Origin: an uncultured Megamonas sp.
GTDB lineage: Bacteria > Bacillota > Negativicutes > Selenomonadales > Selenomonadaceae
Assembly: GCA_900554895.1 (NCBI GenBank)
Contig: USIX01000165.1
Span: 1-5,268, forward strand
Direction of reading: 5' to 3'
DNA length: 5,268 nucleotides
In this document: piece by piece, positions 1 to 5,268 of the stretch
How the letters are laid out: every line of letters starts with the position of its first letter
Numbering within the stretch: the first letter of the stretch is position 1
Notes under the pieces: model-generated
Told to the model about the DNA's origin: nothing
The model's database searches: none
What the model saw: only the letters and a program-made list of their open reading frames with translations
Made by a program: the position numbers and the translations under genes

Positions 1-365
<365 letters not shown>

Positions 366-386
366 ATTAGCTCCACTATTAAGATT

Positions 387-424
387 GAGGCACGAAGCAG
401 CAGCTTTGTGCCTCCTTTCTTGAG
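387..424 (+). terminator. Hairpin terminator after the GH4 gene
   Basis: The arms 387-397 (GAGGCACGAAG) and 404-414 (CTTTGTGCCTC) form an 11-pair stem with one G-U pair and a 6-base CAGCAG loop. It starts 21 bases after the GH4 stop. The following tract, CTTTCTT, is only moderately T-rich, so termination may be partial and some transcripts could continue into the permease gene. Confidence 0.65.
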
Positions 425-460
425 AAAAAATAGTTAGACAATTTATATGATTTTTATAAG
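420..460 (+). promoter_or_regulatory. Possible promoter of the first PTS permease
   Basis: The spacer between the terminator and the permease is very AT-rich. TTGAGA (420-425) could be a -35 box with TATATG (444-449) as a -10, 18 bases apart. TATAAG (455-460) is another -10 candidate. A TAGACAA followed by TTTATA (435-447) recurs with a 2-base insertion upstream of the second permease gene. No single pairing is convincing; the evidence is box similarity and position only. Confidence 0.3.
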
Positions 461-507
461 TAATAAAGTTGGTTTCATATATTATTATTGAAGAGTTATT
501 TTAAAAT

Positions 508-525
508 GAAAGGACGGCAAGGAAA
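508..525 (+). promoter_or_regulatory. Ribosome binding site of the first PTS permease
   Basis: GAAAGGA at 508-514 lies 11 bases before the ATG at 526, with a second purine run AAGGAAA directly before the start. The second run is too close to be a good Shine-Dalgarno site, so the upstream one probably serves. It supports ATG 526 rather than the in-frame ATG at 550. Confidence 0.6.
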
Positions 526-2019
526 ATGGCTTTTAGTAAAGATGTCGTAATGCAGAAAATACAGCGTTTCGGCGGCGCGATGTTTACACCGGTTATAATG
601 TTCGGTGTGTTCGGTATTTTCGTAGCAATTTCCATTTTATGTAAAAATCCGATGATTTTCGGCAGTATTGCTGAAAAAGGAACTGCTTGGTATGATTTCT
701 GGTATATTATTGAACAGGGTGCATGGACGGTATTCAATCAACTTCCGCTTCTGTTCGTAATCGGTCTGCCTATCGGTCTGGCCAAAAAAGAAAATGCCAG
801 AGCCGTTATGGAAGCATTTTTGATTTATCTTATTTTCAATTATTTTGTCTGCGGCATGCTCACTTTGTGGGGACCTACTTTCGGTGTAGATTTTGCACAG
901 GACCCGGTTCCAGGTAGCGGTCTTACAACAATCGCCAATATAAAAACACTCGATACGAGCATGGTTGGTGCCATTTTGATTGCTTCTCTCGCCGTATGGT
1001 TACATAACAAATTATTTGATGTTGATGTACCGGAATGGCTCGGTTTGTTTAAAGGTTCTTCACTCGTTGTTGTAGCAGGTTTTGCTTTGATGCTTCCTGT
1101 TGCTCTTCTTTTCTGTCTTATTTGGCCTCATTTTCAGGCTGCAATCGCTTCGCTTCAGGGCTTTTTAACAAGCGCAGGTGTGCTCGGCGTGTGGGTTTAT
1201 ACATTCCTCGAACGTATCCTCATTCCGACAGGTCTGCATCACTTCATATATATTCCGTTTATTTTCGGTCCTGCCGTTGTTGACGGCGGTATTCAGGCTT
1301 ACTGGCTCCAGCATATTCAGCAGTTTGCCCAGTCCACTCAGCCTCTTATCGAATTGTTCCCGCAAGGCGGTTTTGCGCTGCACGGCATGAGTAAAATGTT
1401 CGGCTGCCCTGGTATCGCACTTGCTATTTACTTCACTGCTAAGAAAGAAAACCGTAAAAAAGTCGGCTCCTTACTGTTCCCGGCTGCAATCGTTGCTCTT
1501 CTTTGCGGTATTACAGAACCACTTGAATTTACATTCTTATTCGTTGCTCCTGTACTTTTCTTAATTCATGCACTTTTAGCCGGTACATTTGCAGCTACTC
1601 TTTATTTCTTCGGTGTAACCGGTAACTTTGGTGGCGGTCTTTTGGACTGCGCTCTGTTCCAGAACTGGATACCTCTCTTTAACAATCACTGGGATACTTA
1701 TCTCACACAGATTATTATCGGTTTAATCTTCACCTGCATTTGGTTCGTTGTATTCAGAACATTAATTATAAAACTCAACCTTAAAACTCCTGGCCGCGGT
1801 GATAATGAAGAAATTAAACTTTACAGAAAAGCCGACTATAAAGCAAAACAGGCAGGTAAAGGCGGTCATATGGATGAACGTGACATGAAAGCAGCTGCAT
1901 TTTTGCAGGCTCTTGGCGGTAAAAACAACATCCAGGATGTTACAAACTGTGCAACCCGTCTGCGCGTAACGGTTAAAGATGACAGTCTCGTACAGCCGGC
2001 AGGTGCATTTACGGCTGCA
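526..2019 (+). repeat. Diverged direct repeat, copy 1 (with 3775-5268)
   Basis: The first 498 codons of the first permease are repeated in the same orientation 3249 bases downstream as the second permease. The copies differ at many silent positions through the IIC region, so this is an old gene duplication or a gain of a related gene, not an assembly duplicate. Confidence 0.85.
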
Positions 2020-2658
2020 GGTGCACACGGTCTTGTGCATAACGGTCGCGCCATTCAGGTAATCGTAGGTCTTTCCGTTCCACAGGTTCGTGAACGTTTT
2101 GAAGCACTTTTGCAAGCACCGGATGATGCTATTCCCACTTTTGAAACAGAACCGGCAGCAGAAGAAAAAGCACCGGAAAATAAAGTAGAAAATACGCAGA
2201 GTCTTAATGCACAGCTTACAGCATTTGCAACAGGTCATCTCGTACCGATTGAAAAAGTTCCGGATGCCGGCTTTGCGTCCAAAGCTATGGGGGACGGTGT
2301 CGGTATCACCCCGACGGAAAAATATATCACAGCTCCGGCAGACGGTTCCGTTATGATGGTAATGGAAGCAACAGGTCATGCGATTGGCCTTAAACTTGAT
2401 ACGGATATGGAAATTTTAATTCACATCGGTATCGATACAGTCAATATGAACGGAGACGGCTTCAATGTTCTCGTTAAAACGGGCGACAACGTAAAAGCAG
2501 GCGACAAACTCGTGGAAATCGATATTGATAAGATTAAAAAAGCCGGTTACAATCCAATAACGATTATGGCTGTAACGAACTGTGCTCAATTCGGTGCACT
2601 TAAATTCAGTCCGGAACAGGATGTTATTGCCGGTAAATCCACTATAGCAAATTATTAA
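526..2658 (+). CDS. Alpha-glucoside-specific PTS permease, fused IICBA
   Basis: This complete 710-residue membrane protein imports an alpha-glucoside and phosphorylates it with phosphate passed from HPr. Residues 1 to about 420 are the IIC channel, with about ten hydrophobic segments. They match the MalP/GlvC alpha-glucoside branch: QKIQRFGGAMFTPV near the start, WYIIEQGAWTVFNQLPLLF around 59-77, FLERILIPTGLHHF (227-240) and GITEPLEF (328-335). Residues about 450-530 are IIB, with the phosphorylated cysteine C475 in TNCATRLRV. A Glu/Pro/Ala-rich linker (about 531-560) leads to a Crr-type IIA domain (about 570-700), with H618 in EATGHAIGL and H633 in ILIHIGIDTV matching the two active-site histidines of IIA-Glc. 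Bacillus MalP lacks IIA; here IIA is fused, so no separate IIA protein is needed. The preceding GH4 enzyme would hydrolyse the product. Maltose is the likeliest substrate, but sucrose isomers or other alpha-glucosides are possible. A glucose permease is less likely given the IIC sequence and the neighbour. Confidence 0.93.
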   Translation: MAFSKDVVMQKIQRFGGAMFTPVIMFGVFGIFVAISILCKNPMIFGSIAEKGTAWYDFWYIIEQGAWTVFNQLPLLFVIGLPIGLAKKENARAVMEAFLIYLIFNYFVCGMLTLWGPTFGVDFAQDPVPGSGLTTIANIKTLDTSMVGAILIASLAVWLHNKLFDVDVPEWLGLFKGSSLVVVAGFALMLPVALLFCLIWPHFQAAIASLQGFLTSAGVLGVWVYTFLERILIPTGLHHFIYIPFIFGPAVVDGGIQAYWLQHIQQFAQSTQPLIELFPQGGFALHGMSKMFGCPGIALAIYFTAKKENRKKVGSLLFPAAIVALLCGITEPLEFTFLFVAPVLFLIHALLAGTFAATLYFFGVTGNFGGGLLDCALFQNWIPLFNNHWDTYLTQIIIGLIFTCIWFVVFRTLIIKLNLKTPGRGDNEEIKLYRKADYKAKQAGKGGHMDERDMKAAAFLQALGGKNNIQDVTNCATRLRVTVKDDSLVQPAGAFTAAGAHGLVHNGRAIQVIVGLSVPQVRERFEALLQAPDDAIPTFETEPAAEEKAPENKVENTQSLNAQLTAFATGHLVPIEKVPDAGFASKAMGDGVGITPTEKYITAPADGSVMMVMEATGHAIGLKLDTDMEILIHIGIDTVNMNGDGFNVLVKTGDNVKAGDKLVEIDIDKIKKAGYNPITIMAVTNCAQFGALKFSPEQDVIAGKSTIANY
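1827..1874 (+). repeat. 48-base exact repeat, copy 1 (IIC/IIB junction)
   Basis: This stretch is base-for-base identical to 5076-5123. It covers about 16 codons of the charged linker that joins IIC to IIB (KADYKAKQAGKGGHMD), without a single silent difference. Confidence 0.9.
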
Positions 2659-2695
2659 TAGCTATCCCCATACTAACAAATAAAATATATTTTGG

Positions 2696-2731
2696 TAAAA
2701 GAGGCTTGTTTAATGAGCCTCTTTTATTTTT
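2696..2731 (+). terminator. Strong hairpin terminator after the first permease
   Basis: The arms 2696-2706 (TAAAAGAGGCT) and 2716-2726 (AGCCTCTTTTA) pair perfectly over 11 bases around a 9-base loop, and the T-rich run at 2722-2731 completes a classic intrinsic terminator. It begins 37 bases after the permease stop. It ends right at the ribosome site of the regulator gene, so any transcript that makes the regulator from an upstream promoter must read through it or carry it in its leader. Confidence 0.88.
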
Positions 2732-2739
2732 AAGGTGAG
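2732..2739 (+). promoter_or_regulatory. Ribosome binding site that decides the regulator start
   Basis: AAGGTGAG lies 7 bases before the ATG at 2747 and is a good Shine-Dalgarno site. An in-frame GTG at 2735 is part of this site and so is unlikely to be the start codon; it would leave the gene without a ribosome site, because only the terminator hairpin lies upstream. Confidence 0.75.
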
Positions 2740-2746
2740 ACATATT

Positions 2747-3496
2747 ATGACATTGGAAAAATTGATAAATAGTAATGCTAAATATTTAAATGATACGGAT
2801 TTGATTATCTGGAAATATATATCAGTGCATAAACGTGAATGCAGTAAGATGTCTATTGAGGAAATGGCGCAAGCATGTAATGTATCCAAAACGACAATAA
2901 TACGTTTTGCCAAGAAAATCACTCTTACAGGTTTTTCACATTTAAAAATAAAATTAAAAGATGAAATAAATAAAAATAAATCGCAGGCAGAAAATTTGTC
3001 TGTAAAAAAACAGTTATCCCGTTATATAGATGAAGATATTAATGAAGTGGATTTTGATAAAATCAATAAAATGATACATGATGCGGGACGCATATTTATT
3101 TATGCTTCAGGCTATGTGCAGCAGAATGCAGTTAATGAAATAATGCGCTTGTTTACTTATGCCGATGTACACATGTTTGAAATAAAAGGATATGATGAAT
3201 GTGATATTATAATGAAAAATATCAGAAAAGGAGATTTGTTCATTATTGTATCGTTGAGTGGTGAAACGAAAAGTGTGATAGATATTGCACAGAGACTGCA
3301 CATGTATAAAATTCCGCTAATATCCATTGTGAGATTGAAAAATACGCCGCTGGCACAGCTCAGTGATGAGAATATCTATATTAAACCGCTTATTCTTCCT
3401 ACAGGACTTGCAACGGAGTATACATCAATGGCAGGATTTTTCGTCATGGCGGAATTATGGTTTATAAGCTATACAAAATACTGTATTGATTTATAA
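2747..3496 (+). CDS. RpiR-family transcriptional regulator (HTH plus SIS)
   Basis: This 249-residue cytoplasmic DNA-binding regulator has the RpiR layout. The N-terminal helix-turn-helix domain covers about residues 1-75; its core at 35-58 contains MSIEEMAQACNVSKTTIIRFAKK, the usual family recognition stretch. A Lys/Asn-rich linker of about 20 residues follows. A SIS phosphosugar-binding domain spans about 112-235, with IYASG (118-122) and the SLSGET loop (169-174) that normally grips a sugar phosphate. The length is slightly below the typical 270-290. It sits between two alpha-glucoside PTS genes, as Bacillus GlvR sits beside malA and malP, so it probably senses a phosphosugar from this pathway. 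Whether it activates, like GlvR, or represses cannot be read from sequence. The gene is clearly more AT-rich than the first permease, with many ATA and AAA codons, which fits a weakly expressed regulator. No convincing promoter of its own is visible; TAAAAT at 2681-2686 is a possible -10 without a good -35. Confidence 0.92.
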   Translation: MTLEKLINSNAKYLNDTDLIIWKYISVHKRECSKMSIEEMAQACNVSKTTIIRFAKKITLTGFSHLKIKLKDEINKNKSQAENLSVKKQLSRYIDEDINEVDFDKINKMIHDAGRIFIYASGYVQQNAVNEIMRLFTYADVHMFEIKGYDECDIIMKNIRKGDLFIIVSLSGETKSVIDIAQRLHMYKIPLISIVRLKNTPLAQLSDENIYIKPLILPTGLATEYTSMAGFFVMAELWFISYTKYCIDL

Positions 3497-3502
3497 ATAA
3501 AG

Positions 3503-3532
3503 TTTATGAACAGAGCATAAAGAAAAATTTTT
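3503..3532 (+). terminator. Weak possible terminator after the regulator
   Basis: TTTATG (3503-3508) and CATAAA (3516-3521) can pair around a 7-base loop, and a run of five T follows at 3528-3532. The stem is short and AT-rich, and the T run sits six bases beyond it, itself in a GAAAAATTTTTC palindrome (3522-3533). It may be inefficient or not a terminator at all. Confidence 0.25.
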
Positions 3533-3592
3533 CATTTAATGTGATATATACCGATTATATGCAATTATTTCCTAAAGAACTTAAAACTATTG

Positions 3593-3613
3593 AATTTAAT
3601 AGCTGATTAAATT
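3593..3613. repeat. Perfect inverted repeat, possible operator
   Basis: AATTTAAT (3593-3600) and ATTAAATT (3606-3613) are exact reverse complements separated by the 5 bases AGCTG. The size and symmetry suit a dimeric HTH regulator, but AT-rich DNA produces such repeats by chance. Confidence 0.35.
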
Positions 3614-3644
3614 ATCATAAAATACGAAGTTGGGATATCTTCAA

Positions 3645-3673
3645 TAGACAAAATTTATAACTATTTCATGAAA
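3645..3673 (+). promoter_or_regulatory. Possible promoter with overlapping palindromic operator
   Basis: TATAAC (3656-3661) matches a -10 box at five of six positions. Just downstream, the perfect 10-base palindrome TTTCATGAAA (3664-3673) would cover the expected transcription start near 3667. The best -35 candidate, TTGGGA at 3630-3635, is 20 bases away, longer than ideal. TAGACAA (3645-3651) and the following TTTATA echo 435-447, upstream of the first permease. A regulator bound here could block or alter initiation; the local RpiR protein is the natural candidate by position only. Confidence 0.35.
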
Positions 3674-3713
3674 AAAGTAAAATTTTGCAAAAATAATTTT
3701 ATTTTAGAACCTA

Positions 3714-3738
3714 GTATCTTTTCTTAATGAGAAGATAC
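3714..3738 (+). repeat. Stem-loop in the second permease leader
   Basis: GTATCTTTTC (3714-3723) and GAGAAGATAC (3729-3738) form a 10-pair stem with one G-U pair and the loop TTAAT. No T run follows, so it is not a standard terminator. It ends 36 bases before the start codon. It could be an operator in DNA or a stability or translation element in RNA. It does not resemble the known LicT/SacY antiterminator target. Confidence 0.5.
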
Positions 3739-3758
3739 ATTCTCTGTATTATGAGATT

Positions 3759-3768
3759 GAGAGGGAAG
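3759..3768 (+). promoter_or_regulatory. Ribosome binding site of the second permease
   Basis: GAGAGGGAAG contains GAGG at 3761-3764, 10 bases before ATG 3775. In-frame ATGs at 3727 and 3751 have no comparable site, and the first permease starts at the equivalent residue, so 3775 is preferred. GTG at 3778 is a possible but weaker alternative. Confidence 0.65.
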
Positions 3769-3774
3769 TATTTT

Positions 3775-5268
3775 ATGGTGATTAGCAAAGATATAATTAT
3801 TCAAAAATTACAGCGTTTTGGTGGCGCGATGTTTGCACCAGTACTGCTGTTTGGTGTATTCGGATTACTGGTGGTAATAGCAATTTTGGTAAAAAATCCG
3901 TTACTTTTCGGTGACATGGCAACGGAGGGAACTGGTTGGTATAATTTCTGGTACATTGTGGAACAGGGAGCATGGACAGCCTTCAAGCAGATACCTCTTT
4001 TATTTGTTATCGGTCTGCCGATAGGGCTTGCTCGCAAGGAAAATGCCAGAGCATGTATGGAATCGTTTTTGATTTATATAATTTTTAGTTATTTTATGAA
4101 TGCTATGTTGACGCTTTGGGGGCCGATGTTTGGCGTAGATTTTATGCAGGAGCCGGTTCCAGGTAGCGGTCTTACTACAGTTGCCAACATTAAGGTAATG
4201 GATACAGGTATGATAGGTGCAATTATAATTGCTTCCTTATCGGTATATTTGCATGGGAAATTATTTGATATAAATGTACCGGAATATTTAGGACTGTTTA
4301 AAGGGTCGTCGCTTGTTGTCGTTGCAGGATTTTTCTTGATGCTGCCAATTGCATTTATTTTCTGCTGGATATGGCCGGTATTTCAGGCAGGAATAGAATC
4401 GCTTCAGGGTTTTTTAACCTCTTCAGGTGTATTCGGTGTATGGCTGTACACTTTTCTGGAACGTATTTTAATTCCTACAGGATTGCATCATTTCGTTTAT
4501 ATGCCGTTCATTTATGGACCGGCTATTGTCAATGACGGGATACAGGTTTACTGGCTCCAGCATTTACAGGATTTTGCTCAATCCGCTAAACCGATGATAG
4601 AATTATTTCCGCAGGGCGGATTTGCACTGCATGGTATGAGTAAAATATTTGCCGCTCCGGGTATTGCATTGGCATTTTATTATACGGCTAAACCGCAACG
4701 TCGTAAAAAACTGATGGCAATTCTTGTTCCGGCAGTTATAACAGCTGTTCTTTGCGGTATCACAGAGCCGTTGGAATTTACTTTTTTATTTGTAGCTCCA
4801 TTTTTATTTTTTGTTCATGCTGTTTTAGCCGGTACATTGGCGGCAACCATGTATTTTTTCGGTGTTACTGGTAATTTCGGTGGCGGTATGATAGACTTTT
4901 TATTCCAGAACTGGATACCGCTTTTCAATAATCATTGGAAAATGTATGTAATTCAAATTATTATCGGTATTATTTTTACCTGCATATGGTTTATTGTATT
5001 TAGATTTTTAATCTTGAAATTTAATTTAAAAACACCTGGACGTGGTGATGATGAACCAGAAATAAAATTATATACAAAAGCCGACTATAAAGCAAAACAG
5101 GCAGGTAAAGGCGGTCATATGGACGAACGCGACATGAAAGCGGCGGTGTTCTTGCAGGCGCTTGGCGGCAGAAATAATATTGTGGACGTTACGAACTGCG
5201 CAACCCGTCTGCGTGTAACGGTAAGGGATGACAAACTCGTACAGCCGGCAGGTACATTTACGGCTGCA
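3775..5268 (+). CDS. Second alpha-glucoside PTS permease, IICB(A) (5' part)
   Basis: This open frame has no stop before the window end; 498 residues are visible. It aligns with the first permease from residue 1, with one single-residue deletion near 375 and one insertion near 428. I counted about 383 identities in 498, roughly 77%: about 75% in the IIC domain and about 89% from residue 426 on. It keeps QRFGGAMF (13-20), FLERILIPTGLHHF (227-240), GITEPLEF (328-335) and the IIB phosphorylation motif TNCATRLRV with C475, so what is visible looks intact. By analogy the rest would finish IIB and probably add IIA, but this cannot be seen. Differences inside membrane segments, such as MNAML for VCGML (108-112) and FAAPG for FGCPG (292-296), leave room for a different substrate. 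It uses ATA for isoleucine about three times as often as the first copy in the same stretch, suggesting weaker selection for high expression. It has its own long upstream region. Confidence 0.9.
   Translation, partial: MVISKDIIIQKLQRFGGAMFAPVLLFGVFGLLVVIAILVKNPLLFGDMATEGTGWYNFWYIVEQGAWTAFKQIPLLFVIGLPIGLARKENARACMESFLIYIIFSYFMNAMLTLWGPMFGVDFMQEPVPGSGLTTVANIKVMDTGMIGAIIIASLSVYLHGKLFDINVPEYLGLFKGSSLVVVAGFFLMLPIAFIFCWIWPVFQAGIESLQGFLTSSGVFGVWLYTFLERILIPTGLHHFVYMPFIYGPAIVNDGIQVYWLQHLQDFAQSAKPMIELFPQGGFALHGMSKIFAAPGIALAFYYTAKPQRRKKLMAILVPAVITAVLCGITEPLEFTFLFVAPFLFFVHAVLAGTLAATMYFFGVTGNFGGGMIDFLFQNWIPLFNNHWKMYVIQIIIGIIFTCIWFIVFRFLILKFNLKTPGRGDDEPEIKLYTKADYKAKQAGKGGHMDERDMKAAVFLQALGGRNNIVDVTNCATRLRVTVRDDKLVQPAGTFTAA
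5076..5123 (+). repeat. 48-base exact repeat, copy 2 (IIC/IIB junction)
   Basis: Exact match to 1827-1874, at the same place in the second permease. Silent differences resume from position 5124 but stay fewer than in the IIC-coding part. Confidence 0.9.

Larger units (their letters stand above)
3497..3774 (+). other. AT-rich regulatory spacer before the second permease
   Basis: This 278-base gap holds no gene I can support on either strand. It contains at least five inverted repeats or palindromes (3503-3521, 3522-3533, 3593-3613, 3664-3673 and 3714-3738), a possible promoter, and the ribosome site of the second permease. The length and palindrome content suggest that the second permease has its own regulated promoter rather than being co-transcribed with the regulator. 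Confidence 0.6.

Noticed and set aside
1762..2379. 205-codon open frame on the minus strand inside the first permease
   Set aside because: It lies opposite the well-supported IIB, linker and IIA coding region, is very rich in Cys and Phe with no recognisable domain, and is explained as the antisense shadow of the permease frame.
2735..2737. GTG as the start codon of the RpiR regulator
   Set aside because: The GTG is part of the Shine-Dalgarno sequence AAGGTGAG that serves ATG 2747; starting at the GTG would leave no ribosome site.
3714..3738. LicT/SacY-type antiterminator target before the second permease
   Set aside because: The stem-loop lacks the bulged, conserved pattern of those targets, no overlapping terminator with a T run follows, and no antiterminator gene of that type is in the window.
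3497..3774. Small gene, tRNA or CRISPR-like array in the long spacer
   Set aside because: I found no convincing start with a ribosome site and coding-like sequence, no tRNA cloverleaf or T-loop motif, and no regularly spaced direct repeats.
3801..4037. Minus-strand open frame whose predicted protein resembles that of another minus-strand frame at 501-737
   Set aside because: The similarity between the two minus-strand frames follows from the two permease genes being paralogues; each is simply the reverse strand of the same conserved IIC segment, without a ribosome site.
526..5268. Assembly artefact or recent tandem duplication
   Set aside because: The copies differ at many amino acids and silent sites and have unrelated upstream sequence, so they are genuinely separate diverged genes.

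Overview
The window is a sugar-uptake locus from a low-to-mid GC bacterium, most likely a Bacillota (Firmicutes) member. The reasons are the GGAGG-type ribosome sites, AT-rich spacers, hairpin-plus-T-tract terminators, and a gene set typical of phosphotransferase system (PTS) alpha-glucoside operons such as Bacillus malA-glvR-malP. An anaerobic gut lineage or Fusobacteria cannot be excluded, and no species can be named from the sequence alone.

Layout, all on the + strand: (1) 1-365, the C-terminal end of a GH4 family 6-phospho-alpha-glucosidase; (2) 366-525, a spacer with a terminator-like hairpin, a weak promoter and a ribosome site; (3) 526-2658, a complete 710-residue alpha-glucoside PTS permease with fused IIC, IIB and IIA domains; (4) 2659-2746, a strong hairpin terminator placed directly in front of the next ribosome site; (5) 2747-3496, a 249-residue RpiR-type regulator with HTH and SIS domains; (6) 3497-3774, a 278-base AT-rich spacer rich in inverted repeats that could be operators or leader hairpins; (7) 3775-5268, the first 498 residues of a second alpha-glucoside PTS permease, running off the window end. 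This second permease is about 77% identical to the first by hand count.

Expected working together: the permeases import and phosphorylate an alpha-glucoside (maltose, sucrose isomers or similar), the GH4 enzyme splits the 6-phospho-disaccharide inside the cell, and the RpiR regulator senses a phosphosugar through its SIS domain and controls one or both permeases. The substrate and the sign of regulation are inference.

Nothing in the window is an unknown class of system. The points most worth a second look are the duplicated permease on either side of the regulator, a 48-base perfect nucleotide match between the two copies at the IIC/IIB junction (possible gene conversion), the terminator just before the regulator's ribosome site, and a set of palindromes upstream of the second permease.
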